Assembly: GCF_049999945.1 (NCBI RefSeq)
Contig: NZ_JBLYUB010000013.1
Coordinates: forward strand, 62,001 to 126,000
Direction of reading: 5' to 3'
Length of the DNA: 64,000 nucleotides
From: Planosporangium spinosum
Lineage (GTDB): Bacteria > Actinomycetota > Actinomycetes > Mycobacteriales > Micromonosporaceae
Below the pieces are notes generated by a model. That model was not told where the DNA came from. It saw only the letters and a program-made list of their open reading frames with translations, and did not search any database. Positions 16,781 through 25,321 of this stretch are shown here, piece by piece. Position 1 is the stretch's first letter. The number at the start of each line of letters is the position of its first letter. A program made the position numbers and the translations under genes.

Positions 16781-17590
16781 ATGCCCAAGCGATTCGGCAA
16801 CTACGACCGCGTGGCGGTGGTCACCGGCTCGGACTCCGGGATCGGCGAGGCCATCGCCGTTGCGCTGGCCCATGACGGGTTCGACGTCGGTGTCACCTGG
16901 CACACCGACGAGGCGGGCGCGCGTGACACCGCCGAGAAGGTGCGCGCGGCCGGCCGCAAGTGCGAGGTACGCCGGCTGGACCTGACCCGGCTGCCGGACG
17001 CCGCGGCCGTGGTCGATGAGCTGGCCGACGCGCTGGGCGGCCTCGGCGTACTGGTCAACTGTGCCGGTACCGGCATCAGTACGAAGGTCGTCGACACCGG
17101 CTACGACCAGTGGCGCCAGGTGCTGTCGGTGGACCTCGACGGCCCCTTCCTGTACGCCCAGCGGGCCGCCCGCCGGATGATCGCCGCCGGGCGCGGCGGG
17201 CGCATCGTCAACATCACCAGCGTCCACGAGCACGCTCCCCGGGTGGGATCGGGCGCCTACTGCGCGGCCAAGGGCGGCCTCGGGCTGCTGACCAAGGTGA
17301 TGGCCCAGGAGTTGGGCGCAGATGGGATCACCGTGAACGCCGTCGCGCCGGGCGAGATCGCCACGCCGATGACCGGCAACGAGGACGTCGACCCGTACAC
17401 CATCGGCCGTCCCGGCGTGCCGGTCGGGCGCCCCGGTGACGCCAACGAGGTCGCCACCGTCGTGGCGATGCTCGCCAGCCCGACCGCCGCCTACGTCACC
17501 GGGGCGTCGTACGTCGTCGACGGCGGGATGCTGCTGATGGGCCCGCAGGCCGGCTCGCACCTGCGCGGCGACGACTGGCGTGACGGCTGA
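16781..17590 (+). CDS. SDR family oxidoreductase
   Basis: 269 residues with the classical short-chain dehydrogenase layout: cofactor loop TGSDSGIG (15-22), NCAG (93-96), and catalytic S147, Y160 and K164 (GAYCAAKGG). The C-terminus YVTGASYVVDGGMLLM is typical of the FabG-like group. Substrate unknown; the acidic residue pattern after strand 2 (WHTDEAGA) does not decide NAD versus NADP. It begins 20 bp after a palindrome and is followed 51 bp downstream by a CocE-type hydrolase gene, perhaps cotranscribed. Confidence 0.9.
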   Translation: MPKRFGNYDRVAVVTGSDSGIGEAIAVALAHDGFDVGVTWHTDEAGARDTAEKVRAAGRKCEVRRLDLTRLPDAAAVVDELADALGGLGVLVNCAGTGISTKVVDTGYDQWRQVLSVDLDGPFLYAQRAARRMIAAGRGGRIVNITSVHEHAPRVGSGAYCAAKGGLGLLTKVMAQELGADGITVNAVAPGEIATPMTGNEDVDPYTIGRPGVPVGRPGDANEVATVVAMLASPTAAYVTGASYVVDGGMLLMGPQAGSHLRGDDWRDG

Positions 17591-17641
17591 GCCGCCGGCG
17601 GGATACCGTGCCGGCGTGACCGTACCGGTTCGTACCCGCCG

Positions 17642-19408
17642 ATGAGCGTCGCGAGCGCGATCGCCCGCCGGGTGCTCGGCCTGCCCGCGCCGCGCGCCCG
17701 GCGGGTACGCGCCCACCGGCGCCTGCGGGTACCCATGCGCGACGGGGTCGAGCTGATCGCCGACCACTTCGCGCCGGACCTGCCGGCGGCGCCGACCGTC
17801 CTGATCCGCACCCCGTACGGTCGCGGATTCACGCTCGGCGTACTCGCTAGAACCATTGCGGGGCAAGGGTTCCACGTGGTGACCCAGTCGTGTCGGGGTA
17901 CCCACGACTCCGGCGGGGTGTTCGAGCCGATGCGCCACGAGCGCGACGACGGGCTCGACACCGTCGCGTGGCTGCGCCGGCAGCCGTGGTACTCCGGCGA
18001 GCTGTGCACGTACGGGCCCAGCTACGTCGGCTTCGTCCAGTGGGCGCTCGCGGCGGAGGCCGGCCCGGACCTCAAGGCGATGGCGACGATCGTGACGGCC
18101 GCCGACTTCCGCGAGCCGACGTACGCCGGCGGATCGTTCTCCCTCGACACGGTCCTCACCTGGGCCGCCCTGCTCAGCGCGCAGCGTGGACCGCGGCTGG
18201 CCAACTTCGTCGAGCTGCGTCGGGGGCAGCCCCGGCTGCACCGGGGGCTGGCGCACCTGCCGCTGCGTGAGGCCGACCTGGTCGCCACCGGCGAGGAGAT
18301 CGGCTTCCTGCGCGACTGGCTGTCGGAGCCCGGCGCCGAGTACTGGGGCCACCGGGGCCACGCGATGCGCCGCGCCGACGTCACCGCACCGGTCCTCATG
18401 GTCGGCGGCTGGCAGGACATCTTCCTGCCGTGGCAGCTCGACGACTACGCGGCGCTGCGCGACGCCGGGGCGCGGCCGCGGCTGACGATCGGGCCGTGGA
18501 CGCACGGCAGCTTCGGCCTGGCCCGTCACTCGATCGTCGAGTCGGTCGCCTGGTTCCACGAATTCACCGGCGACGCGGGCGCCGCCGGGGCGGACGGCGA
18601 CGCGCGTGGCAACGGCCGGGGGCGGCGGCGTGCGGCCCCGGCACGGCCCCGCGAGGCCGTGGTGCGGGTACACCTGGGTGGTGCCGACGAATGGTGGGAG
18701 TTCGACGACTGGCCGCCCGCCGGCGCGCGGACCCGGGACTGGTACCTGTGGCCCGACGCGGGGCTGGGGGCGGCTCCGCCCGGACCGGCGGGGCCGCCGA
18801 CCCGGTTCCGCTACGACCCGGCCGACCCGACCCCGGCGGTCGGCGGACCGCGCCTGGCCGCGAACGTGGCGGGCCGTCGGGACAACCGTGCGCTGGAGGC
18901 GCGCCCGGACGTCGTGACGTTCACCAGCGCGCCGTTGGACCGGCCGGTGACGGCTGTCGGGCCGGTGGCGGCCACCGTCCACGTACGAGCCGGCGGTGAG
19001 CACTTCGACGTGTTCGTGCGGCTGTGTGACGTCACTCCGGACGGCCGGTCGTGGAACGTGTGTGACGGCCTGGTCCGGGTAACGCCCGACCGGTTCCCGC
19101 CCGACGGCGACGGGGTGCGGGCGGTCCACGTCGACCTGTGGCCGACGGCCCACCGGTTCCTTGCCGGACACCGGGTACGGGTCCAGGTCAGCGGGGGAGC
19201 GCACCCGAGGTTCGCTCGCAACACCGGTACCGGTGAGCCGCTGGCCACCGCCACCCGGCTGCGGCCGGTGGACATCGAGGTACGCACCGACGCCCGGTAC
19301 CCGTCGGCGCTGCACCTGACGGAGCTGCCGTACCGGTGTCGTTACGGCGTGGGCCGGTCGACGTCGCCGCGCCAGGCGCCCGTCTCGCGCCCGCGGGCCT
19401 CGATGTAG
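17642..19408 (+). CDS. CocE/NonD family alpha/beta hydrolase
   Basis: 588 residues. N-terminal hydrolase fold with nucleophile S127 in TYGPSYVGF, acid in GGWQDIFLPW and histidine in GPWTHGSFG; the C-terminal third is a jelly-roll X-Pro dipeptidyl-peptidase-like domain (VTAVGPVAATVHVRAG, DVFVRLCDV). Members are peptidases, acylases or esterases; the substrate cannot be told. No signal peptide is visible, so likely cytosolic. The last 22 codons overlap the convergent SRPBCC gene by 67 bp, and the terminal residues (RSTSPRQAPVSRPRASM) are disordered, so the gene may have been extended by read-in. Confidence 0.88.
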   Translation: MSVASAIARRVLGLPAPRARRVRAHRRLRVPMRDGVELIADHFAPDLPAAPTVLIRTPYGRGFTLGVLARTIAGQGFHVVTQSCRGTHDSGGVFEPMRHERDDGLDTVAWLRRQPWYSGELCTYGPSYVGFVQWALAAEAGPDLKAMATIVTAADFREPTYAGGSFSLDTVLTWAALLSAQRGPRLANFVELRRGQPRLHRGLAHLPLREADLVATGEEIGFLRDWLSEPGAEYWGHRGHAMRRADVTAPVLMVGGWQDIFLPWQLDDYAALRDAGARPRLTIGPWTHGSFGLARHSIVESVAWFHEFTGDAGAAGADGDARGNGRGRRRAAPARPREAVVRVHLGGADEWWEFDDWPPAGARTRDWYLWPDAGLGAAPPGPAGPPTRFRYDPADPTPAVGGPRLAANVAGRRDNRALEARPDVVTFTSAPLDRPVTAVGPVAATVHVRAGGEHFDVFVRLCDVTPDGRSWNVCDGLVRVTPDRFPPDGDGVRAVHVDLWPTAHRFLAGHRVRVQVSGGAHPRFARNTGTGEPLATATRLRPVDIEVRTDARYPSALHLTELPYRCRYGVGRSTSPRQAPVSRPRASM

Positions 19409-19803
19409 TCGCGGAACCGCTTCATGTCGCCCTTGACCCGCTTGTCGACGAGGCCGGTCTTGTCGCCGACCTGTTCGACGAAGCCCTCGGGGTCGATCTC
19501 CATCTGCGCGGTGACCCGGGTGTGGTCCGGGTCGAGGCGGTGGAACGTCACCACGCCGGCGTGGCGCGGTCCGCCGATCGAGGTCCAGGCGATTCGCTCG
19601 TCCGGGTGCTGTTCGGTGATCTCGGCGTCGAACTCACGGTGGACGCCCGCGATGTCGACGACCCAGTGCAGCCGGGTGTCGCCGAGCTGGCGTACCTCCG
19701 TGACCCCCTCCATGAACTGGGGGAACTGTTCGAACTGTGTCCACTGGTTGTAGGCGGTACGCACCGGCACCGCGACGTCGACAGATTCGACGACCGTACT
19801 CAT
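19342..19803 (-). CDS. SRPBCC family protein (polyketide cyclase/dehydrase-like)
   Basis: 153 residues from the ATG at 19803, preceded by GGGAGGAG; the longer frame to 19836 would swallow that site. Typical helix-grip pattern: STVVESVDVAVPVRTAYNQWTQFEQFPQFMEGVTEVRQL, then alternating strands and a C-terminal helix (VDKRVKGDMKRFRDYIEAR). Such proteins bind hydrophobic ligands or lipids; in actinobacteria this subgroup is often stress-associated, but function is unknown. Convergent with, and overlapping, the CocE-like gene. Confidence 0.85.
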   Translation of the reverse strand: MSTVVESVDVAVPVRTAYNQWTQFEQFPQFMEGVTEVRQLGDTRLHWVVDIAGVHREFDAEITEQHPDERIAWTSIGGPRHAGVVTFHRLDPDHTRVTAQMEIDPEGFVEQVGDKTGLVDKRVKGDMKRFRDYIEARGRETGAWRGDVDRPTP

Positions 19804-20124
19804 GCCTACTCCTCCCTGCCGTCTGCTTCTACTCAATTCGCTACCCCGGTTACCGGCTGCGCAAACTGGCGGAATCGACGCTCTTGTCCGCGGGTGGTGG
19901 CCGCGCCTAGGCTGCCGTGGGGGTGCGACTTGAACCCCATTCGCCGGATTTCGTCGGGTCCATTGCGAACCAGTAGTGACGACTGCCTCAGCGCTGCGTA
20001 TGTGCCGCGCGGTGGGGTCGTGGTCGAGACGTTGCGGGTACCCCGCGGACTGAATCCGACCTCATGCATAGAAAAATATCGATGATATGACCCGCGTTCG
20101 CGGCGGGATACGAAAGGGGCTTTC
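19804..20124. other. intergenic region before the MHYT gene
   Basis: About 320 bp between divergent genes. It holds an AT-rich short inverted repeat ATATC-GAT-GATAT (20076-20088), unusual for this GC-rich region, close to where the MHYT promoter should be. No coding frame is convincing. Confidence 0.4.
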
Positions 20125-21117
20125 GTGGCGGAGGTACATCACTTCGCGTTCGGGTGGATCAACCCCACCCTCGCGTACGTCATGTCGTTCCTGGGCTCGC
20201 TGCTCGGCCTCGTGCTTGCCGGTCGCGCCCGCGAGGTGGACGGCGGGCAGCGGGCGCGCTGGCTGGTCCTCGCGGCCGTCGCCATCGGCGGCACCGGCAT
20301 CTGGCTCATGCACTTCATGGCCATGGTGGGGTTCGACGTGCCGGCGACGGTCGTGCGCTACGACGTCCTGATGACGCTGGCCAGCGTGGTCATCGCCATC
20401 GTGATCGTCGCCATCGGACTGTTGGTCGTGGGCATGGGCCGGCCCAGGGCGTGGAAGCTACTCGTCGGCGGTCCGCTCACCGGCCTCGGGGTCGCGGCCA
20501 TGCACTACACCGGCATGTACGCGATCCACCTGGGCGGGGTCGTCTCGTTCGACTCCGGCAGGGTCGCCCTGTCGGTGGTCATCGCGGTCGTCGCGGCCAC
20601 CGTCGCGCTGTGGTTCGCGCTGGTCATCCGGGACATTTCGGTGACCGTCGCGGCCGCCCTGCTGATGGCCGCGGCGGTCACCAGCATGCACTACGTCGGC
20701 ATGTCGGCGGTGCGGGTCCGGCTCGCCCCGGAGGCCGCCACGATCGACGGCGTGAACCCCTTCGTGCTGCTCCTGCCGATCAGCATCCTGGCGTGTGTCG
20801 TCATCACCGCGCTCGCCTACGCGACCGTGGGCTTCACGGCGCGGCGGGAGACGCGGCGCGAGACCGAGCGCGCCGGTGCCGGCGGTGACGGTCCCGTCGG
20901 TACCCCGGGCGCGGGTACGGGGCGTGCCGACGACGCGCGTGCCGGCGCGGGCCGCGCGGGTGGCGCCGGTCCGGGTTCCACGGACAGCGACGGGGCGGGT
21001 GGCGCGGGTCCGGTCACCGTCCCCGGCCAGCGCCCGGGGTCGCTCGCCGAGCGGCTCGCCGACAGCCGGCGCGGCGGCGCCGCACTCATCCGGCCCCGCC
21101 CCACGCGTAACGGCTGA
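20125..21117 (+). CDS. MHYT domain integral membrane sensor
   Basis: 330 residues. About seven membrane helices in the first 235 residues carry three MHYT-type motifs: LMHFMAM, AMHYTGM and SMHYVGM. The family is proposed to sense oxygen, CO or NO through a copper ion held by these Met and His residues near the outer face. The last 95 residues are a glycine/alanine-rich, disordered cytoplasmic tail instead of the GGDEF/EAL output found in Gram-negative relatives. The GTG at 20125 follows GAAAGGGG. No partner gene is adjacent, so the output is unclear. Confidence 0.88.
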   Translation: MAEVHHFAFGWINPTLAYVMSFLGSLLGLVLAGRAREVDGGQRARWLVLAAVAIGGTGIWLMHFMAMVGFDVPATVVRYDVLMTLASVVIAIVIVAIGLLVVGMGRPRAWKLLVGGPLTGLGVAAMHYTGMYAIHLGGVVSFDSGRVALSVVIAVVAATVALWFALVIRDISVTVAAALLMAAAVTSMHYVGMSAVRVRLAPEAATIDGVNPFVLLLPISILACVVITALAYATVGFTARRETRRETERAGAGGDGPVGTPGAGTGRADDARAGAGRAGGAGPGSTDSDGAGGAGPVTVPGQRPGSLAERLADSRRGGAALIRPRPTRNG

Positions 21118-21182
21118 CCGGATGGTCGGGGCGGCCCGCGCCGCCTCGACCACCCGGCGTGCCGGGACCGGTTCGACGGCGG

Positions 21183-22094
21183 TCAGCCGGTCACGTCGCG
21201 GCCCGAGAAGCGGGCCCAGGCCGCCGCCCAGAAGACCAGCGCGTACGCGGCGGCGGCCAGCAGGCCGTCGGCGATCCCCGACCACGACACCGGGTCGCGC
21301 AGCAGGTCGCCGTAATTCATCCAGTAGTGCGTCAACAGGTACGGGTGCAGCCAGTCCACCTGGGGAATCGAGTCCAGGATGAAGCTCAGCACGTTGACGG
21401 TCACGATCGCTACGGTGGCCCCGATCGGCTGCTCGGTCAGCGTCGACACGAACAGCCCGATCGCCCCGAGCGCCGACAGCCCGACCGCGATGTAGCCGCA
21501 CACGCCGAGCAGCCGCAGCACAGCCGGGGCGAACGGCACCTGGGTACCCGACAGCGTCGTCACCGGGCCACCGCCGAACAGCACCAGACCCAGTATCGCG
21601 CCGACCGCGGCCACCAGCACGGTCGCGGCCACGGCGAAGATCACGATCGCGGCGTACTTGACCACCAGCATCCGGGTCCGGCCGACCGGGACGGTGAGCA
21701 GGTACCGCAGCGTACCCAGGTTGGCCTCGCCGGCGATCGCGTCGGCCGAGATCGCCGCCACGGCTAGCGGCAGGAACAGCGGCAGCTCCACGGTCAGCGC
21801 GGCGAGCGCCACGAACAGGCCGTTGCTGGTGATGGAGGCGAAGAAGTTCGGCCCGCCCCCGCCACCGCCCGGCGGCGAGACCTTGACCGCGATCGCGATC
21901 AGGGTCGGTACCGCCGCGAGCACCGCCAGGCCGGCCCAGTTACGGCGCCGGCCGAAGATCAGCCACAGCTCCGACCGCAGCAGCCGGCTGCTCACCGGCC
22001 GGGTACGGGCGGCCGTCTCCGGCGCCGCCGAGGCGACCGGCGGGGCCGGTGGGCGCTCCGGCGATCCGGTCGTAAATGGTTCAGCCACTGACAT
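21183..22094 (-). CDS. ABC-2 type transporter permease
   Basis: 303 residues with about six hydrophobic segments and the ABC-2 feature IAGEANLGTLRYLLTVPVGRTRMLVVKY (a cytoplasmic loop followed by helices). The start lies inside the ATPase gene (14-base overlap), so the two form one transporter. The N-terminal 35 residues are proline-rich and cytoplasmic. It is the last gene of the lolA-like/ATPase/permease unit and probably moves a lipid, lipoprotein or peptide; the substrate is unknown. Confidence 0.85.
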   Translation of the reverse strand: MSVAEPFTTGSPERPPAPPVASAAPETAARTRPVSSRLLRSELWLIFGRRRNWAGLAVLAAVPTLIAIAVKVSPPGGGGGGPNFFASITSNGLFVALAALTVELPLFLPLAVAAISADAIAGEANLGTLRYLLTVPVGRTRMLVVKYAAIVIFAVAATVLVAAVGAILGLVLFGGGPVTTLSGTQVPFAPAVLRLLGVCGYIAVGLSALGAIGLFVSTLTEQPIGATVAIVTVNVLSFILDSIPQVDWLHPYLLTHYWMNYGDLLRDPVSWSGIADGLLAAAAYALVFWAAAWARFSGRDVTG

Positions 22095-23070
22095 CGAAGC
22101 CCTCCCCGGTCAGGGACACGAACAGCTCCTCCAGGTCCGGAGCGACCACGGCGAACCCGCGTACCGGAACGTCCCGGCGCACCAGTGCGGCGACCACCTG
22201 CTCCGGCTCGTCCCGGCCGAGGAGCGCCGTGGCCGTGCCGGCGGCGGTGTCCACCCCGGGCAGGCCGAGCTCCCGCAGTACCCGGGCGGCGTCGTCGGGC
22301 CGGGCGGTCTCCACCCGTACTCGCGGGACCGTACCGGCGCGCAGTTCGGCCAGTGGCGCCTGGGCGACGAGGCGGCCCAGGTGCATGACCCCGACATGGG
22401 TGCAGATCTGCTCCACCTCGCTGAGCAGGTGCGTGGAGAGCAGGACCGTCGTGCCCTCGGCGGCCAGCTGGGTGATCAGGGTGCGGACCTCGCGGGTGCC
22501 CTGCGGGTCCAGCCCGTTGGTCGGCTCATCGAGGATGAGCAGATCGCGCGGGGCGAGCAGGGCACTTGCGAGCGCCAGCCGCTGACGCATGCCCAGCGAG
22601 TACACCCGGTAGCGCTTGGTCGCCGCGGCGAGCAGCCCCACCCGGTCGAGGGCGGCGTCGACGCGGCGCCGGGCAGTACGCGGGTCGGCGGTGCGGTCGG
22701 CGGCGTCCAGTCGCCGCAGGTTGGCCCGGCCGGACAGGTACGGGTGGAAGGCCGGTCCCTCGACGAGCGCGCCGACCCGGGGCAGTACCCGCGCCCACGC
22801 CTGCGGCATCGGCTGCCCGAGCAGCCGGTGCGAACCCGCGGTGGGCCGGATCAGGCCGAGCAGCATCCGGATCGTCGTGGTCTTGCCCGAGCCGTTGGGG
22901 CCGAGGAAGCCGTAGATCGCGCCGCGGGGCACGGCCAGGTCGACGCCGTCGACGGCGACCTGCCGCCGGAACCGCTTGGTCAGCCCGCTCGACTCGACCG
23001 CCGGGGACCCGGCCGGCCGGCCGGGTCCCCCGATGATTGTCGTGGCGGTCGCCGCCGACGCGGCGCTCAC
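22081..23070 (-). CDS. ABC transporter ATP-binding protein
   Basis: 329 residues. Walker A GPNGSGKTT, Q-loop region GALVEGPAFHPYLSGRANL, a signature-like YSLGMRQRLALA, Walker B LLILDEPTNGLD and H-loop LLSTHLLSEVEQ: a complete CcmA/DrrA-type nucleotide-binding domain. The C-terminal about 100 residues are the usual DUF4162-like tail. The GTG start overlaps the upstream LolA-like stop (GTGA), coupling translation to an exported protein, which suggests both act on the same cell-envelope process. Confidence 0.92.
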   Translation of the reverse strand: MSAASAATATTIIGGPGRPAGSPAVESSGLTKRFRRQVAVDGVDLAVPRGAIYGFLGPNGSGKTTTIRMLLGLIRPTAGSHRLLGQPMPQAWARVLPRVGALVEGPAFHPYLSGRANLRRLDAADRTADPRTARRRVDAALDRVGLLAAATKRYRVYSLGMRQRLALASALLAPRDLLILDEPTNGLDPQGTREVRTLITQLAAEGTTVLLSTHLLSEVEQICTHVGVMHLGRLVAQAPLAELRAGTVPRVRVETARPDDAARVLRELGLPGVDTAAGTATALLGRDEPEQVVAALVRRDVPVRGFAVVAPDLEELFVSLTGEGFDVSG

Positions 23071-24500
23071 CTGCTACCTGCCTGTGCCGCGGCGTAGAGC
23101 ATCTGCGGCGGTACCGCGCCGGCCAGCATCCGGCCGTCGTCGGTGAACAGCACACTGAACAGCCGGCTGGTCAGCAGGTGACCGCTGCCCCAGGTGCCGC
23201 TGACCGCGGGCAGGTTCTGGATCGACCAGCCGCCCCTGCCGCTCGGGCTCGGCTGCGGCTGCTGCATCGCCTGCGGCGGCAGTTTCGAGACGACCACGCT
23301 CGTCCAGCCCTTGCCGATGACCATCGGCTGCTGTGTCTGCTGCGGGTGCTGGCGGGGCTGGGCCTCCCGCACCGTCGCGCCGGGCGGCGGGGTGAAGTTG
23401 AACTGCGCCGGGTTCGGCTGGGCGAAGTTGACCTGGGTGAACGCCATCTCCAGAGCCGGGTTGGTGTAGTCACGGGCGAAGACCTGCATCCGCAGTGGCA
23501 CGTGCCGCTGGGCGTCCAGGGCCAGCGTCACCCGGGCCACCAGCGACCTGGTGTCGCGCGGCGTCATGAGTAGTTCGTCGGTCGTCCGGCCGGCGACCTT
23601 GACGCCGCTCCTGGTGGTAAGGACCGTGTACGGCTCGAGCTTGGCGACGATCCGGTTGGAGATCTCCTGCGGCGGCACGGGAGTGGCGGTCTCGGACGGC
23701 ATCGTGCTCTCGGACGGCATGGTGCTCTCGGACGGCATGGTGCTCTCGGACGGCATCGTGCCTCCGGTGCCGGGCCCGGTCGGGCTCGGCGTCTGGAGCA
23801 GCGCGGCGCCGAGCGCGGTGGCGGATGCCGTGGCGGTGTGGGTGGGCTTCGGCGTCTTGGTCTTGTCGAGGTTGACGCCGCCCATGGTGGTGGATGCCGA
23901 GGCGGTATGGGTGGGCTTCGGTGTCTTGGTCTTGTCGAGGTTGACGCCGCCCATGGTGGTCGGGGTGCCCGGACCGGGCGTCTGGGTCGGCGCCGGCGTC
24001 GACGTCGGGGTGGGCGTCTGGGTGGCGCCCGGCGACGCAGTCGCCCCGGCCCCGCCCTGCTGCCCGTGGCCGTAAAGCGTCGAGTGCGTCACGGTGTTCT
24101 TCTGGCTGTCCCACACCCACATGTCACGACCGTTGCGGATCACGTCGGTTTCGCCCAGCGTGCTGATCACGGCCACCCGCGTCCTGGTGGGTCCGGCGTA
24201 CCAGACCCGCAGCGTGTGCGAGCCGCTGAGCAGCGACCGCAGGTTCGAACCGTTGCCGCCTCCGGTCGCGATCGCCGGTAGGCCGAGGTCGGCGCGTTCG
24301 ACGACCGTGCCGGAGACCGGCTGGTTGCGGGCGTTCTGGAGATCGGTCAGGAGCTGCGCCGGCGTGGGTCCGGGCGGGCTGCTGGGAGTGGCGGCGGAAG
24401 CGGCGAGGGTACCGGCGGACGCACCACCACCGATCAACGCCACGAGCACGGCAACCGGAACCCCCCAGCGCAGTACCGGTCGGGACGTGAAGATCGACAT
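23067..24500 (-). CDS. LolA-like exported protein with repeat-rich insert
   Basis: 477 residues. An N-terminal signal or membrane anchor (about 12-35) is followed by a LolA/DUF2092-like beta-rich domain (GTVVERADLGLP, LRVWYAGPTRTRVAVI, DMWVWDSQKNTVTHS; then PYTVLTTRSGVKVAGR, RHVPLRMQVFAR, NFTPPPGATV). It is split at about 145-275 by a Thr/Pro/Ser-rich insert with two copies of a 23-residue unit and four TMPSES units; a paralogue 2.3 kb away lacks the insert. Probably binds a lipid or lipoprotein outside the membrane. AGGAGGTG precedes the ATG. Three CTGAGA pairs upstream suggest control by the adjacent two-component system. Confidence 0.72.
   Translation of the reverse strand: MSIFTSRPVLRWGVPVAVLVALIGGGASAGTLAASAATPSSPPGPTPAQLLTDLQNARNQPVSGTVVERADLGLPAIATGGGNGSNLRSLLSGSHTLRVWYAGPTRTRVAVISTLGETDVIRNGRDMWVWDSQKNTVTHSTLYGHGQQGGAGATASPGATQTPTPTSTPAPTQTPGPGTPTTMGGVNLDKTKTPKPTHTASASTTMGGVNLDKTKTPKPTHTATASATALGAALLQTPSPTGPGTGGTMPSESTMPSESTMPSESTMPSETATPVPPQEISNRIVAKLEPYTVLTTRSGVKVAGRTTDELLMTPRDTRSLVARVTLALDAQRHVPLRMQVFARDYTNPALEMAFTQVNFAQPNPAQFNFTPPPGATVREAQPRQHPQQTQQPMVIGKGWTSVVVSKLPPQAMQQPQPSPSGRGGWSIQNLPAVSGTWGSGHLLTSRLFSVLFTDDGRMLAGAVPPQMLYAAAQAGSR
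23691..23762. repeat. 18-bp in-frame tandem repeat (4 copies)
   Basis: Four nearly identical 18-base units (CTCGGACGGCATSGTGCT) encode TMPSES on the minus strand inside the LolA-like insert. Confidence 0.85.
23823..23960. repeat. 69-bp in-frame tandem duplication
   Basis: Copies at 23823-23891 and 23892-23960 differ at only a few bases and encode a 23-residue unit with GGVNLDKTKTPKPTHTA. Near-identity implies recent duplication, and copy number may vary between strains. Confidence 0.88.
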
Positions 24501-24538
24501 CAGTTACACCTCCTACGGCCCATGCTGCTCGGAATTCG

Positions 24539-24619
24539 CTGAGAGATCGCTGAGACCGCGGGACGGCGCTGAGCGCCGGCTGAGAAGACACCTTGGAGTC
24601 CGCTGAGAGCTGACTGAGA
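24539..24619. promoter_or_regulatory. three paired CTGAGA direct repeats, predicted response-regulator sites
   Basis: CTGAGA occurs at 24539, 24550, (as CTGAGC) 24569, 24580, 24603 and 24614: three pairs, each with exactly 11 bp between starts, in the divergent gap between the LolA-like gene and the response regulator. One helical turn between half-sites is how OmpR-family dimers bind. The same pair recurs at 28011 and 28022 before the second LolA-like gene. Confidence 0.7.
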
Positions 24620-24661
24620 GCCGTTGCGAGCCGCCTGGTGGCGACATGACACCCTGAGGCG

Positions 24662-25321
24662 ATGCGGGTACTCGTCGTGGAAGACGAAGCGCGCCTGGCC
24701 AACGCGCTGCAACGGGGTCTCGCGGCGGAGGGCTTCGCCGTCGACGTCGCGGCCGACGGTCCGCACGGTCTGGAACTCGCCCGGCACGGCGAGTACGACG
24801 CGATGATCCTCGACGTGATGCTGCCCGGCCTGTCGGGCTACCAGCTCGTCCGGGTGCTGCGCGCCGAGCGCAACTGGCTCCCGGTGCTGATGCTGTCGGC
24901 CAAGGACGGAGAGTACGACCAGGCCGACGGGCTGGACTGCGGTGCCGACGACTACCTCACCAAGCCCTTCTCGTACGTCGTACTGCTGGCGCGGCTGCGC
25001 GCGCTGCTGCGCCGGGGCGCTCCGGCGCGGCCGACCGTGCTCACCGTCGGGGACCTCGTCCTCGACCCGGCCGCCCGGCAGGTCCGCCGCGGCGGTTCCG
25101 AGATCGTGCTGACCACGCGCGAGTACGCGCTGCTGGAGTACCTGATGCGCCGGGCCGGCCGGGTGGTGTCCAAGGTCGAGCTGCTCGACCACGTCTGGGA
25201 CGCCGGCGCCGACAGCGCACCGAACGTCGTCGAGGTCTATATCGGATACCTGCGCCGTAAGGTCGGCCGCGACGTGGTCGAGACGGTCCGCGGGGCCGGG
25301 TACCGGGTGGTACACGCTTGA
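24662..25321 (+). CDS. OmpR-family response regulator
   Basis: 219 residues: receiver domain with E7/D8, phospho-acceptor D51 (MILDVMLPG), the switch serine (MLSAKDG) and conserved lysine in YLTKPFSY; then a winged-helix DNA-binding domain (LTTREYALLEYLMRRAGRVVSKVELLDHVWD...VYIGYLRRKV). It is followed by its kinase with a TTGA stop/start overlap, so they form a coupled pair. Direct CTGAGA repeats just upstream suggest it controls its own gene and the divergent LolA-like unit. Confidence 0.93.
   Translation: MRVLVVEDEARLANALQRGLAAEGFAVDVAADGPHGLELARHGEYDAMILDVMLPGLSGYQLVRVLRAERNWLPVLMLSAKDGEYDQADGLDCGADDYLTKPFSYVVLLARLRALLRRGAPARPTVLTVGDLVLDPAARQVRRGGSEIVLTTREYALLEYLMRRAGRVVSKVELLDHVWDAGADSAPNVVEVYIGYLRRKVGRDVVETVRGAGYRVVHA

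Noticed and set aside
16559..19315. A 918-codon open frame on the minus strand opposite the ssgB, SDR and CocE genes
   Set aside because: GC-rich third positions keep the opposite strand open; its translation is rich in Arg, Gly, Pro and Val with no domain, while the plus-strand genes have clear motifs.
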